Positions 28,078 to 38,001 of a stretch of 64,000 nucleotides of DNA are shown here, piece after piece. A program made the translations under genes and the position numbers. The DNA is from Arenibacter palladensis. GTDB lineage: Bacteria > Bacteroidota > Bacteroidia > Flavobacteriales > Flavobacteriaceae. Below the pieces are notes generated by a model. That model did not search any database, was not told where the DNA came from, and was given only the letters and a program-made list of their open reading frames with translations. Every line of letters starts with the position of its first letter. Positions within the stretch are counted from its first letter, which is position 1. The stretch spans positions 248,001-312,000 of the forward strand of contig NZ_FQUX01000001.1 of NCBI RefSeq assembly GCF_900129275.1, in the 5' to 3' direction.

Positions 28078-28527
28078 ATGGAACGCAAAGAATTTCTCAA
28101 ATCTATTGGAGCTGGGGCCGCTTTGGCAGTGACCTTTAGTTGCCTAGGAAGTTGTTTAAGGGAAGAGTTGGACCCTAATGCTGACGAAGACGCTTCTTCC
28201 GGTTCTAACAGCTCTTCCACTAACAGTGTACCCTTTACGGTTGACCTATCTGCTTCGGAAGCGGGGAAACTTCAAAATAACGGGGGTTATATCATTAAAA
28301 ACAACGTAGTAATAGCCAAAAACCTGGAAGGCAAGTACGTGGCCGCCACTGTGATATGTAGTCATGAATTTAAAAAGAAGGTAGTTTTTAAGAACAACGA
28401 ATTCTTTTGTGGGGAACATGATGCCCGTTTCGACCAAAATGGAAAAGGATTAAATAAAAATGGCAGTAAGGGACTCAAGATTTATACGACTAGTATAAAT
28501 GGAAGTATTTTGACAGTTTCCGCCTAA
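28078..28527 (+). CDS. Rieske-type [2Fe-2S] protein, exported
   Basis: A 149-residue protein. The two Rieske ligand boxes are visible as CSH (Cys94, His96) and CGEH (Cys111, His114), spaced as in small Rieske domains. The N-terminus reads RKEFLKSIGAGAALAVTFSC, a Tat-like RK..FLK motif with a hydrophobic core. It is followed by cysteines that could be lipidated and a Ser/Asn-rich linker. An extracytoplasmic electron-transfer role fits its position ahead of thioredoxin-like and ApbE genes. It is unlike a full cytochrome bc1 Rieske subunit, and its partner is not known. Confidence 0.8.
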   Translation: MERKEFLKSIGAGAALAVTFSCLGSCLREELDPNADEDASSGSNSSSTNSVPFTVDLSASEAGKLQNNGGYIIKNNVVIAKNLEGKYVAATVICSHEFKKKVVFKNNEFFCGEHDARFDQNGKGLNKNGSKGLKIYTTSINGSILTVSA

Positions 28528-28541
28528 AAATAAATACCTTT

Positions 28542-28997
28542 ATGTTCTCAAAACCCCGCCAAATGCAAAAGTCGATTTTAATAATATCTCTTTTTGTATC
28601 AAGTCTCATAAGTGCCCAAAAGTGGGAAAACGATTGGTCTACCGCAGCTGCCCTTGCCAAAGAAAATCATCAAAATGTAGTATTGGTCTTTTCTGGCTCC
28701 GATTGGTGTGCCCCCTGTATTAAACTGGACAAAAATATTTGGCAGTCGGCAGAATTTCAGAACTATGCCAAAGATCATTGGACCATGCTAAGGGCAGATT
28801 TTCCTAGAAAAAAAGCGAACCAACTCCCGGAGGACCAAAAAAATAAAAACGCCCAACTTGCAGAAAAGTATAATAAGAATGGATACTTTCCTTTGGTCTT
28901 GGTTTTAGACCCCAATGGAAATATCTTGGGCCAAACCGGATTCAAAAATATATCCGTGAAAGAATATATTGCACTTTTAAAATCGTTCGAAGGTTGA
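28542..28997 (+). CDS. Exported thioredoxin-fold protein with CAPC active site
   Basis: A 151-residue protein (or 144 if the second ATG at 28563 is used, which gives a cleaner signal peptide ending SAQ). The active site SDWCAPCIKLDKNIW and the cis-proline region FPLVLVLDPNGN are typical of the thioredoxin_7/DUF255-like group. It should act on disulfides in the periplasm. It lies 14 bases after the Rieske gene. Its stop codon overlaps the TTG start of apbE, so the two are translationally coupled. Confidence 0.87.
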   Translation: MFSKPRQMQKSILIISLFVSSLISAQKWENDWSTAAALAKENHQNVVLVFSGSDWCAPCIKLDKNIWQSAEFQNYAKDHWTMLRADFPRKKANQLPEDQKNKNAQLAEKYNKNGYFPLVLVLDPNGNILGQTGFKNISVKEYIALLKSFEG

Positions 28998-29983
28998 AAA
29001 ACCCACTATTAATTGCAGTTGCATTTATTATCCCATGTTTCGTTTTTGCTCAGGACATAGCACATAGACGAACCACAAAATTAATGGGAAGTAGGTTCGA
29101 TATTACTATAGTTTCCCAGGATGAAGTTACCGCTAACCGTTACATAGATGAGGCCATAGAAGAAATTACCAGAATTGAAAAATTGATTTCCTCATGGATT
29201 CCAAGCTCACAAACCTCGCAGATCAATCTAAACGCAGGGATTAAACCTGTAAAAGTTGATCAAGAATTAATAGACCTTATTGAGCGCTGCATCACCGTCT
29301 CAAAGATTACGGACGGCGCCTTCGATATCACCTATGCCTCCATTGATAAGGTTTGGAAATATGATGGCAGCATGACAGAAATGCCCACCAAGGAAGCCAT
29401 AGAAAATTCCGTTGCCAAGATCGGCTATCAAAACATTGTCCTGGACAAGACGGCACAAACGGTGTTCTTAACTTTGGAGGGTATGAAAATAGGTTTTGGT
29501 GCCATCGGAAAAGGATATGCGGCAGATAAGGTGAGAAGCATGCTAAAAGCAGAAGGTGTTAAATCGGGGATAATCAATGCCTCGGGCGACCTAACTACTT
29601 GGGGAAAACAACCCGATGGCACGGATTGGATGGTGGGCATTACCAACCCTCTTAACAAGGACAACATCTTCTCCTGGTTCCCTGTAGTTAATGCGGCGGT
29701 CGCCACCTCTGGCAATTATGAAAAATACGTCACCTTTAATGGGGTTAAATACAGTCATATTATTGACCCAAGAACCGGTTATCCCTCTACGGGTATCCTA
29801 AGTGTTACCATATTTGCCCCTAGTGCCGAATTGTGTGATGCCCTGGCTACCTCTGTTTTTATTACCGGAACGGAAACAGGACTTCATATGATTAACCAAA
29901 TTAAAGGGGTGGAATGCATTATTATAGATGATCATAACAATATTCACACTTCCGAAAATATTGAACTTAACAAAACCCAATAA
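28994..29983 (+). CDS. apbE: FAD:protein FMN transferase ApbE
   Basis: A 329-residue exported protein that starts with TTG at 28994, inside the upstream stop (TTGA overlap). The start is chosen because it gives a complete signal peptide (PLLIAVAFIIPCFVFAQ). ApbE features include MGSRFDITI, GFGAIGKGYAADKV, INASGDLTTWG, GITNP, HIIDPRTGYPS and DALATSVFITG, which hold the FAD and Mg sites. It transfers FMN from FAD to a Ser/Thr of target proteins in the periplasm. No classical FMN-binding-domain protein is encoded nearby, so its target is an open question. Confidence 0.95.
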   Translation: MKNPLLIAVAFIIPCFVFAQDIAHRRTTKLMGSRFDITIVSQDEVTANRYIDEAIEEITRIEKLISSWIPSSQTSQINLNAGIKPVKVDQELIDLIERCITVSKITDGAFDITYASIDKVWKYDGSMTEMPTKEAIENSVAKIGYQNIVLDKTAQTVFLTLEGMKIGFGAIGKGYAADKVRSMLKAEGVKSGIINASGDLTTWGKQPDGTDWMVGITNPLNKDNIFSWFPVVNAAVATSGNYEKYVTFNGVKYSHIIDPRTGYPSTGILSVTIFAPSAELCDALATSVFITGTETGLHMINQIKGVECIIIDDHNNIHTSENIELNKTQ

Positions 29984-29987
29984 TTCT

Positions 29988-30197
29988 ATGCGATATTTCA
30001 TTATACTTATTCTGGGCATTTTATCACTTTCCTCTTGTGTTGCGGTAAGGGAATATGACAAAGTATACCTTAACGACGAAGAAATGATCTTAGCCACCAA
30101 AAGTCTTGAGCGCTTTGAAACTAATTTTCACATATATCGGGAAGCAGCTGCAGGTGCCAATGGGGGCAAAACGGGTGGTGGATGCGGATGCAATTAA
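29988..30197 (+). CDS. DUF4266 small lipoprotein
   Basis: A 69-residue protein starting at ATG 29988, four bases after the apbE stop. The N-terminus is a lipoprotein signal (LSLSSC, cysteine 17). A conserved-looking central part (YDKVYLNDEEM) and a C-terminal Gly/Cys-rich tail (GGKTGGGCGCN) match what I recall of DUF4266. The protein is consistently found between ApbE and DUF3570 genes in Gram-negative bacteria. Function is unknown; a structural or chaperone role for the neighbouring membrane protein is possible. The CGC tail could ligate metal or be a thioredoxin substrate. Confidence 0.85.
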   Translation: MRYFIILILGILSLSSCVAVREYDKVYLNDEEMILATKSLERFETNFHIYREAAAGANGGKTGGGCGCN

Positions 30198-30203
30198 AAT
30201 AGC

Positions 30204-31481
30204 ATGAAAAAAATAGGAATTTTAGTGTTTTTTGGCTTGATTTCTTATACAGGAATCTCCCAAGGAAACAATCAGGAGTATATAAAAAAAGTCTTGGAGA
30301 CCACGGAAGTGGAGCTGCTTTATAGCTATTACAGTCAGGATGGAGACAACGCTGCCGTAACTGGTGGGGAGGGTACGGAAAAATTAACGGATATGACCCC
30401 CACAATTGTTGTGAGCATTCCCATAGGAGAAGACAACGTGCTTAGTTTAGATGCAGGAATATCTGCCTACACCTCGGCCTCCTCGAGTAACATTAACCCT
30501 TTTGACGGGAACAATTCGGCCAGTCCTTGGGTAGAATCATCGGGTGCCTCAAGAAGTGATGTCCTAACTTATTTTCACCCAACCTTTACCCATAGTTCCA
30601 AAGACCGGAATGTTATTGTAAGCGGCAATATCGCCGTTTCTGCAGAATATGATTACTTTTCCTTTGGTTTTGGGGGTGGTTATACCCATCTCATGAACGA
30701 AAAAAATACCGAGCTGGGAATCAGTGGACAGGTGTATTTGGATACCTACAATCCACAATATCCCATTGAACTGCGCGAAGGCTTTTTTGATAGTAGAATT
30801 ACCGGTACAGGCACCTATTCTCCCTTGTTCAATGAATTCAGTCAGCTTAACCGCAACACTTATTCAATATCCCTTAATTTTTCCCAGATCATCACCAAGC
30901 GCTTACAGGCCTCTCTTTCCTTGGACATGATATTTCAGGAAGGTTTATTGTCCACTCCACACCAAAGGGTCTACTTACAGGACAGGAACGATTTCTTTAT
31001 TGAGGAATTTCAATTGGCGGACAATGTTGAAAAATTACCCTTCAATCGATTTAAAGTACCTATTGGGGGCCGTATTGCCTACTACCTTAACGAACTGCTA
31101 AGCCTTCGTACCTATTTCAGATACTATTATGACGATTGGGGAGTTACCGCTTACACCGGAAGTTTGGAAATCCCTATAAAAATATCCGATAAGTTTACGG
31201 TATATCCTATGTACCGCTATTATTCCCAAACAGCTTCCGATTACTTTTATCCCAAGGAAACGGCATTATCCACCTATGAATACTATACCTCTGATTATGA
31301 CCTATCGGCCTTTAACAGCAACCAGTACGGTTTTGGCATTACCTACAGGGATATTTTCACCCAATCCAAGGTATGGAAATTCGGTTTAAAGAGCATTAGC
31401 TTTAGGTTCAACCAATATGAAAGAACAACCGGTTTAAGCGCCAGTATATTCGAATTGGGAGCCAAGTTTATTATGGATTAG
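30204..31481 (+). CDS. DUF3570 outer-membrane beta-barrel-like protein
   Basis: A 425-residue exported protein with alternating hydrophobic/aromatic strands typical of an outer-membrane barrel (for example FRYYYDDWGVTAYTGSLEIPI and YRYYSQTASDYFYPKETALS) and a signal peptide ending near ISQG. It matches the DUF3570 pattern. The segment around residue 111-118 (ESSGASRSD) contains SGAS, similar to the [S/T]GA[S/T] core modified by ApbE, but without the usual aspartate three residues before it. It ends the Rieske-thioredoxin-ApbE-DUF4266-DUF3570 gene run. No function is established. Confidence 0.82.
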   Translation: MKKIGILVFFGLISYTGISQGNNQEYIKKVLETTEVELLYSYYSQDGDNAAVTGGEGTEKLTDMTPTIVVSIPIGEDNVLSLDAGISAYTSASSSNINPFDGNNSASPWVESSGASRSDVLTYFHPTFTHSSKDRNVIVSGNIAVSAEYDYFSFGFGGGYTHLMNEKNTELGISGQVYLDTYNPQYPIELREGFFDSRITGTGTYSPLFNEFSQLNRNTYSISLNFSQIITKRLQASLSLDMIFQEGLLSTPHQRVYLQDRNDFFIEEFQLADNVEKLPFNRFKVPIGGRIAYYLNELLSLRTYFRYYYDDWGVTAYTGSLEIPIKISDKFTVYPMYRYYSQTASDYFYPKETALSTYEYYTSDYDLSAFNSNQYGFGITYRDIFTQSKVWKFGLKSISFRFNQYERTTGLSASIFELGAKFIMD

Positions 31482-31649
31482 GATTTGGTGACAACCCACA
31501 CAGGATATTCTGACGTTCCTTATATAACATAATTACCATAAAAGCGCCTCAGTAGTTCCCTCTACTTTGGGGAGAGCCTGCCCGACTTTAGGCGGGGGTA
31601 GGGTGGGGACTTAAACGAAGCGATTGATCTGTAAATACCTAGGATTTGA

Positions 31650-34600
31650 TTACAGTTTCATAAAATCTTCGGCCAATATTTTCCCTAAATAAAATATAAG
31701 TTCTTCCGCATTTTCCTGGGAAAAGACCATAGGGGGTTTAATTTTAAGAACGTTGTGGTCAGGGCCATCGGTACTCATAAGAATGCCGTGGTCTTTCATT
31801 CGGTTGGCCAAATAATCCGTTTGGGCGGCCAATGGCTCCATCTTGGAATCGACCAGTTCCAAGCCTAAAAAAAGGCCCTGCCCTCTTACATCCCCAATAA
31901 TTGGGAAATCCTTTGAAAGCTTATTTAGCTGCTGTTTCAAATAGGTCCCCACCGCCAAGGCATGTGCCTGTAGCTTCTCCCGTTTTACCACCCTTAGAAC
32001 CTCGGCACCAATGGCACAGGAAACCGGATTGCCCCCAAAAGTGTTGAAATACTCCATGCCATTGGCGAATTTTTCAGCTACTTCTTGGGTACAGGCCACC
32101 GCAGCCAATGGATGCCCATTGCCAAGCGGTTTCCCTATGGTAACGATATCGGGAATTACCCCGTGCAATTGGAAGCCCCAAAAGGTACTGCCCATACGAC
32201 CGCAACCCACTTGCACCTCATCCGAGATACAGAGTCCGCCCGCTTCCTTCACGTATTGATAGGCCTTGGCCAAGAATCCTTCCGGTAATTCTATCTGCCC
32301 CCCACAGCTAATGATTGGCTCTATGATAAAACCGCCTACTCCCCTTCCCTTTGCATGAATCCTATCTATTTGCCCCTTAACCTCCTCTGCATATAGCCCG
32401 CCTGTATTTTCTCCGCGATATTTTCCCCTAAAGGCATCGGGAAGTGGAAAAATATGGGTGTGTTCAGGGGCGCCCTTGCCTCCTTTGCCATCAAATTTGT
32501 AAGAACTGATATCGATGCACATATTGGTATTGCCATGGTAGCCCACCTCGGAGGCTATAATGTCCCGTTCACCGGTGGCCGCCTTAAGCATACGGATGGC
32601 CAACTCATTGGCCTCACTACCGGAATTCACAAAATGGAGCACACTTAATTCTGGTGGTAAAGTCTCCAACAGTTCTTTGGCCAATTCATTGATGTTTTCG
32701 TGCAAATAGCGACTATTGGTATTTATCAAGGCCATTTGCTCCTGTCCTGCCTTGACTACATCTGCATGTTCGTGCCCCACATGGGCAACATTGTTTACGG
32801 TATCCAAGTATTTTCTTCCGTATTGGTCCATTAGGTACTGTCCTGCACCCCGTACCATTTTTATGGGCACCTTGTACTGCAGGATTAAACTTTTGCCCAA
32901 ATGTTGTTTTCTAAATACCTGGATGTCCGCATTGGAAGTGGCTTCCTTTCTCTCCAACCCCTTGGTTTTAAACAAAAGGTTGGGATCTGGACATAGGCTC
33001 TTCCATACGGAAATCTGGTCATGATACGCTACTCCTGGATAATCGATCTTATATTGCAGCATACAAAGCATAATCTGAAAATGCAGATGTGGAGCCCAAT
33101 TACCGTTCTCAGGCCAATTCCCCAAAATGCCAATGACGTCCCCAGCCTTTAAAAAAGTTCCAACCTTATGCCGCGTAGCACTTGCAACGGACAAATGTCC
33201 GTAAAGGGTATAAAACTCCAAACCTTCCTCCCGGTGCCTTAAAATTACCAGTCCGCCGTATTCCTTGTCCCCCTCATCATTTACAGCGGTAACCACTTCC
33301 CCATCAAAAAGTGCATGCACGGCAGTACTGGCCGGCAACCAAAAATCCACTCCCAAATGAATACTTCTGCTCTCCCTCCCATTATTTCCTATTTTATCAT
33401 AGGAGGATGTCGTGTAAATGGGCCTAGGCTCCAAATATCCTCCAGCCAATATTTTGGAAGGATATTCCCCCTGCAACTTATTGAGTTTATATTGAAAATA
33501 ATCCAGGTCGTTAAAGTCCTTTTCATGCCCCAACCATTTACTGGAAACGCTCAGATCCAGGGCATGGACTTCATTGTTGCCCATAGCAGGGAAAAGCCTA
33601 TCTAGAGAAAAGGCTTTGCTTTGTGACCAAACACTGAATTTTTCCTCACAGGGATGGGCGGTATACCCACAGGTCTCCCTAAAACTATAGTGTGCAAAAT
33701 CGGCATTTATATCCTTCCATTTCCGCAATAACTCCCATGCCGGTTTTTCACTGATCAAAAGATAGGTATTGTCCGGTTCCTTCTTTTTATTAATCGCAGA
33801 TTTGGTTACCGATATCACCAAACGCATGGCAATGGCGGTATACAAATGTTCCAACTCCTTTTCCTGTAAGGGGAACGAACTATGATAGCCCTTAACAACA
33901 GGCAAGGCTGCCTTTAGGGGATCATTATGGTGCATAATGGCATAGGCACAGGCCACGGCCAAGTCGTTAACAATCTGGGTATATACCGAATCCCCGAAAT
34001 CTATGGCGGTGACCACTTTGGGATCGATCAGATCTTGGGAAACGATTACATTATTATCGTTGGTGTCATTATGTACCACTTCCTTGCGCAACTGGGAATA
34101 ACTGGGCTGTGCCTCTTTAAATTGATCCTGAAAATGGGAGATGACTTCTTTGTCCCCATTCTTAAAAAGGTCAAGATATTCTGTGGTCCAATTTCCTTGA
34201 CTTATGTCCCAGACGAATTCCCGATGGGCCTCGGGATGATCAAAACCCTGCAAGGCAGCTGTTAGCCGTCCACAATGTGCTCCCAAGCTGTAGCGAAGAT
34301 TGTCCAATTGGGGATTCACCCCACTCCAGACCCTGCCGGCTATCCAAGACAACAACCGCACTTTCCTGATACGACCTAATTTGTCCTTAGTTTCCGAAAT
34401 CAAACTTCCATTTTTATCCGGAATGACTCTAGGAACAGTTAAACCCGAACCCTTATTGGCAATAAATTGCAACAGTTTCTGCTGAAAATCCAAATAATCC
34501 GCGTTCTCGTCCGGACGGGATACTTTTAGTATATAGGCCTTCCCTTCCGATGCATCGATCTTAAAATTAAAATCGATCTCCCCTGGCAGTGGTTTGGCCG

Positions 34601-34676
34601 TACCTTGAATGTCAAAGTTTTCAAGGGCAATTTGAACGGCCTCCTCTGCTGTAATTCTAATTTTGCTATATTCCAT
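31650..34676 (-). CDS. Three-domain fusion: aminoglycoside-phosphotransferase-like kinase, M23 peptidase-like domain, class-III aminotransferase
   Basis: A 1008-residue protein without a signal peptide. Residues 1-330 are an APH/choline-kinase-fold domain with the catalytic HNDTNDNN (202-209) and metal-binding DFGDS (226-230). Residues about 430-560 are a LytM/M23-type domain with HLGVD (His440, Asp444), YGHLS and HLH (His530, His532), so its zinc ligands look intact. Residues about 600-1005 are a PLP-dependent class-III aminotransferase-fold domain with SGSEAN, DEVQVG (Asp819) and the cofactor lysine in TIGKPLGNG (Lys849). The outer domains match human hydroxylysine kinase (HYKK) and the phospholyases ETNPPL/PHYKPL. 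A kinase followed by phospho-lyase acting on a hydroxylated amine is therefore likely. The role of the middle domain is unknown. Confidence 0.88.
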   Translation of the reverse strand: MEYSKIRITAEEAVQIALENFDIQGTAKPLPGEIDFNFKIDASEGKAYILKVSRPDENADYLDFQQKLLQFIANKGSGLTVPRVIPDKNGSLISETKDKLGRIRKVRLLSWIAGRVWSGVNPQLDNLRYSLGAHCGRLTAALQGFDHPEAHREFVWDISQGNWTTEYLDLFKNGDKEVISHFQDQFKEAQPSYSQLRKEVVHNDTNDNNVIVSQDLIDPKVVTAIDFGDSVYTQIVNDLAVACAYAIMHHNDPLKAALPVVKGYHSSFPLQEKELEHLYTAIAMRLVISVTKSAINKKKEPDNTYLLISEKPAWELLRKWKDINADFAHYSFRETCGYTAHPCEEKFSVWSQSKAFSLDRLFPAMGNNEVHALDLSVSSKWLGHEKDFNDLDYFQYKLNKLQGEYPSKILAGGYLEPRPIYTTSSYDKIGNNGRESRSIHLGVDFWLPASTAVHALFDGEVVTAVNDEGDKEYGGLVILRHREEGLEFYTLYGHLSVASATRHKVGTFLKAGDVIGILGNWPENGNWAPHLHFQIMLCMLQYKIDYPGVAYHDQISVWKSLCPDPNLLFKTKGLERKEATSNADIQVFRKQHLGKSLILQYKVPIKMVRGAGQYLMDQYGRKYLDTVNNVAHVGHEHADVVKAGQEQMALINTNSRYLHENINELAKELLETLPPELSVLHFVNSGSEANELAIRMLKAATGERDIIASEVGYHGNTNMCIDISSYKFDGKGGKGAPEHTHIFPLPDAFRGKYRGENTGGLYAEEVKGQIDRIHAKGRGVGGFIIEPIISCGGQIELPEGFLAKAYQYVKEAGGLCISDEVQVGCGRMGSTFWGFQLHGVIPDIVTIGKPLGNGHPLAAVACTQEVAEKFANGMEYFNTFGGNPVSCAIGAEVLRVVKREKLQAHALAVGTYLKQQLNKLSKDFPIIGDVRGQGLFLGLELVDSKMEPLAAQTDYLANRMKDHGILMSTDGPDHNVLKIKPPMVFSQENAEELIFYLGKILAEDFMKL

Positions 34677-34882
34677 TTAATTTCAACTACAATATTGAAC
34701 TCTCCCTAGAACTCATAAACCATCTACCAAATTAAGAATATTATTTTCACAGGACCATTAGGACAAATAAATATTCCAAACACAACAGCAAAGTAGTATC
34801 TATGGTCAATTTGGGTTTTTTCCTAAAAAATAAGATTGAAATACTATCTTTAACCCTTGATCCAACCACACTAATTAAAATT

Positions 34883-36151
34883 ATGAAGAACAGAATTACC
34901 TTTCCAGTATTTAAGTCATTATCCATGCTTGTTTTGTTGGCAGTACTAACCACACAATGCAAGCAAAATTCCAAAGAAAAAGTAGCAGCTCCAATCAATG
35001 AAACCGATATAGTGATCCCGGAGGATTTTTCTATAGAAGTTGTAGCGAAAGATTTAGGAAATCTAAGACATATGACCGTCTCAAAGAATGGGGATATTTA
35101 TGTAAATAGATCCAAGCTAAAGGACGATAAAGGTATTATCCTACTTAAGGACACCGACAATGACGGAAAAATTGATACGGAAAAACAATTTGGCAATCTC
35201 CCAGGGACAGGCATCCTGATAAAAGGCGGTTACTTATACACCTCCTCCAATTCTGGAGTCTATAGATATAAATTAAATGAAAATGAAGAAATTATCGATA
35301 TAGATAATCCTGAGAATATAGTGGACGGATTGGCAGATAAAGGCCAGGACAATGCTAAATCATTTGTAATGGACGATAATGCCAACATTTATGTCACCAT
35401 AGGCTCTTGGAACGATAGCTGTAGGGAAGAAGGTAGTGGTAACGGTATTATGCCCTGTACCATCCTGGATTCCGCAGGCGGTATTTGGCAATTTAAGGCC
35501 GATAAATTAAACCAGTCCTTTTCGGATGGAATACGTTATGCCACCGGAGTAAAAAATGCTGTGGCCACAGCTTGGAATTACAAGACCAACTCCTTATTTG
35601 CTGCGGTTCATGGCAGAGGCGCTTTTCACGATTATTATCCTGAACACTATACCGCCAAACACAGTGCGGAACTTCCTGCGGAAACACTGTTTGAACTTCA
35701 TAAAGGTGATGATGCCGGTTGGCCCTACATCTATTACGATCAGTTTAAGAAGAAGAATATCCTAGCCCCGGAATATGGTGGTGATGGTGAAAAAACTGGA
35801 AGTGAAAACGCTATAGACCCTATTATGGCGTTCCCCGCCCATTTGGCTCCCAACGACCTTCTTTTTTACACAGGAACCATGTTCCCCGAAAAATATAGAA
35901 ATGGCGCTTTTATTGCATTCCATGGACAGTCCCCAGAGTTAAAAAAAGGATATTTCGTGGCCTTCGTACCTTTTAAGGATGGTAAGCCAAATGGAAATTG
36001 GGAAATCTTTGCAGATAATTTTTCGGGCATAGACCTAGCAAATCCAAGTGGCCCTATTCAGCACAGACCCTGTGGATTGGCACAAGGTCCTAACGGTGAA
36101 TTGTATGTAAGCGAAGATCTAAACGGTACCGTATACAAAATAACCTATTGA
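34883..36151 (+). CDS. L-sorbosone dehydrogenase-like PQQ/beta-propeller protein, exported
   Basis: Starting at 34883 the protein is 422 residues with an N-terminal hydrophobic signal ending near LTTQC, compatible with a lipoprotein. The repeats NLRHMTVSKNGDIYVNRS, SFVMDDNANIYVTIGS, TGVKNAVATAWNYKTNSLFAAVHGRG and GLAQGPNGELYVSEDLNGTVYKITY are blades of the glucose/sorbosone dehydrogenase propeller. It could oxidise a sugar in the periplasm with PQQ, but many such proteins have no demonstrated activity. A TATCTTTA element lies about 31 bases before the start and a strong terminator follows, so it appears monocistronic. Confidence 0.82.
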   Translation: MKNRITFPVFKSLSMLVLLAVLTTQCKQNSKEKVAAPINETDIVIPEDFSIEVVAKDLGNLRHMTVSKNGDIYVNRSKLKDDKGIILLKDTDNDGKIDTEKQFGNLPGTGILIKGGYLYTSSNSGVYRYKLNENEEIIDIDNPENIVDGLADKGQDNAKSFVMDDNANIYVTIGSWNDSCREEGSGNGIMPCTILDSAGGIWQFKADKLNQSFSDGIRYATGVKNAVATAWNYKTNSLFAAVHGRGAFHDYYPEHYTAKHSAELPAETLFELHKGDDAGWPYIYYDQFKKKNILAPEYGGDGEKTGSENAIDPIMAFPAHLAPNDLLFYTGTMFPEKYRNGAFIAFHGQSPELKKGYFVAFVPFKDGKPNGNWEIFADNFSGIDLANPSGPIQHRPCGLAQGPNGELYVSEDLNGTVYKITY

Positions 36152-36551
36152 TCTTCTAGGCAATACCAAAATGCTACTGCTATTACTTAAAGTGATAGGA
36201 CAGTGCTGGCCCAAAACGGCAATATTCTTTTAATGTAGTCATCATATAATCAAGATCCCTTAAGCCTTTTTCTAAAGGGATCTTTTTTTTACCCAATTCC
36301 CAATCATCCAATAAACCCTAACTATTGGAATAGAGCATTTTAGCACCGGAATCAAACAGCTTACAATTTCGCAATCCTTCAATTACAAAGATATGATTGG
36401 ATTCCACCAAACAATCTGTGTAAGATGACCGGCTCCGATTTATACATTTACAAGGTCCGATTTATGAAAATCTTAAGAAAATAAATATTTCATAATTGCT
36501 ATTTTTAGGGCGGTAAAAATAAATAAACAATTAAAAAACACCTGTAAAACT
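36152..36551. other. Gap after the sorbosone-dehydrogenase-like gene
   Basis: This 400-base gap holds the terminator at 36252-36290. It also has a pair of direct repeats TCCGATTTAT (around 36434 and 36455, 21 bases apart) upstream of the small secreted protein gene, which could be a binding site. Otherwise nothing is recognised. Confidence 0.5.
36252..36290 (+). terminator. Rho-independent terminator
   Basis: AAGATCCCTT pairs with AAAGGGATCTT around a loop containing CCTTTTTC, followed by a run of eight or more T. It lies about 100 bases after the sorbosone-dehydrogenase-like gene's stop. Confidence 0.88.
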
Positions 36552-36917
36552 ATGAAAACAGTATTAACAGCACTTTATTTCTTTTTGGGAATTACATTAC
36601 TGCAAGCATCAACAACAACAAACGAACTTGATGATTTGGAAGTTGGTTCAGTATTAATGATTGGAAGTCCTTCAGCAAATCTCTATGAACATATAGAAGT
36701 GCCAAGGATGAATTTTATCATTAAGAAAGGAGGAATCCCGAACTACAAAACACTTTTCCAAAGCAAAGTAATCGTTTCTAAAATGAAAGTGATGCCAGAT
36801 GGCAGTAAGGTGGTACACCTGAAGAGACAAAACGGAAAGCGCTTTTTTAATAGCCATAGCTATATAAAAGCCAGACTTAAAGAAGCCATTGACACTGAAG
36901 AGCTGGTCAGACTTTAG
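36552..36917 (+). CDS. Small secreted protein of unknown function
   Basis: A 121-residue protein with a clear signal peptide (MKTVLTALYFFLGITLLQAS). I do not recognise the mature part. It contains VGSVLMIGSPSANLYEHIEVPRMNFI, a basic stretch KVVHLKRQNGKRFF and ends DTEELVRL. Beta-strand-like alternation suggests a compact domain. It is flanked by terminators on both sides and so is its own transcription unit. Coding status is supported by the signal peptide, an AT-rich leader and a strong downstream terminator. Confidence 0.75.
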   Translation: MKTVLTALYFFLGITLLQASTTTNELDDLEVGSVLMIGSPSANLYEHIEVPRMNFIIKKGGIPNYKTLFQSKVIVSKMKVMPDGSKVVHLKRQNGKRFFNSHSYIKARLKEAIDTEELVRL

Positions 36918-37338
36918 TCGGCACGTATAACGCTTAGGCTGCCAAAACTTTGTCGTGCAGCATGGTAAAAAAAGCATACACTTAAATTAAAAGCCCTTAG
37001 TTCTAAGGGCTTTTTAATTGCCAATTCTGGAATATACTACATGGCGATCCAATACCATCTTTCCTGTGCCCAAATTTATTACTAAACTTTAGTGGGCCGG
37101 ACATACAGGCCCACGATACATCTTAAAAGCCAATCCCCATGGCGTTGGCATATGACCTATATCATTGTTTTAGCTTGATAATTGCTCTACATTAATAAAT
37201 GTCGGTATAGTCCCCAACTATACTTTCCAATCCTAAATGGCCACCATCCCTAACTTAAGATCGTTGAGGACAAAAGTTGGGGCGACTAGGAACAGTTCCT
37301 GAAAAAGACCCCAAGACTACTCAATATATGATAGCATT
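36918..37338. other. Gap between the small secreted protein and the hydrolase/PRTase pair
   Basis: Apart from the terminator at 36985-37019 this 421-base gap shows no convincing gene, RNA or repeat. It probably contains the promoter for the hydrolase/phosphoribosyltransferase pair. Confidence 0.5.
36985..37019. terminator. Rho-independent terminator after the small secreted protein
   Basis: A near-perfect palindrome AATTAAAAGCCCTTAG...TAAGGGCTTTTTAATT with a three-base loop and a T5 run on the plus strand. It lies 68 bases after the stop of the small secreted protein and could work in both directions. Confidence 0.88.
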
Positions 37339-37998
37339 ATGATGTTAGAAAAAGAAAAAAATAGCGCCATTTCCATCCCCCTAAAGCACCTAACTTTAAA
37401 GGCTAATTTGTACATCCCTGAAAATGCCAAGGGGTTGGTCATATTTTCCCACGGTAGTGGTAGCAGTAGGTTTAGCCCCAGAAATAATTTCGTTGCCAAC
37501 ATACTTAATAAAAAGGGATTGGCTACCTTATTGCTCGACTTATTGACAGAAAGCGAAGACGAGAACTATGCAACACGGTTCAACATAAACCTTTTAACGA
37601 GTCGCCTTATAGCGGCAACTAAATGGGTACAACAACAAAGGGAAACCGAGCAAATTTCCCTGGGCTATTTCGGGGCCAGTACCGGGGCCGCATCGGCAAT
37701 AAGAGCGGCTGCCTTTTTTAAGGATGATATAAAGGCCATAGTTTCAAGAGGTGGAAGACCGGACCTTGCCCTCGATGAAATTTCCGAGGTTACGGCTTCA
37801 ACCTTATTTATTGTTGGCGGAAAGGATTCCGCAGTCTTGGAATTGAATATCACGGCCTATGCTAAAATGGAAAGTGAAAAAAAAATTGAAATCATACCAG
37901 GGGCAAGCCATCTTTTTGAGGAAGCGGGAAAGCTGGAGAAGGTGGCCGAACTCTCCGCATCTTGGTTCAAGAAATGGCTGATAACTAAAAAACTATAA
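37339..37998 (+). CDS. Dienelactone-hydrolase-family alpha/beta hydrolase
   Basis: A 219-residue cytoplasmic hydrolase. It has the oxyanion region VIFSHGSGSSRFSPRN, the nucleophile elbow YFGASTGAA and a C-terminal IPGASHLFEEAGKL histidine motif. A second ATG follows immediately (37342) and either may be used. It is three bases upstream of a phosphoribosyltransferase gene. In other bacteria these two families occur as one fused protein, so they probably work together. The substrate is unknown. Confidence 0.85.
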   Translation: MMLEKEKNSAISIPLKHLTLKANLYIPENAKGLVIFSHGSGSSRFSPRNNFVANILNKKGLATLLLDLLTESEDENYATRFNINLLTSRLIAATKWVQQQRETEQISLGYFGASTGAASAIRAAAFFKDDIKAIVSRGGRPDLALDEISEVTASTLFIVGGKDSAVLELNITAYAKMESEKKIEIIPGASHLFEEAGKLEKVAELSASWFKKWLITKKL

Positions 37999-38001
37999 AA
38001 A

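Noticed and set aside
31550..31610. A GC-rich phrase in the convergent gap as a terminator
   Set aside because: Pairing is imperfect and no T-run follows; more likely part of an intergenic repeat.
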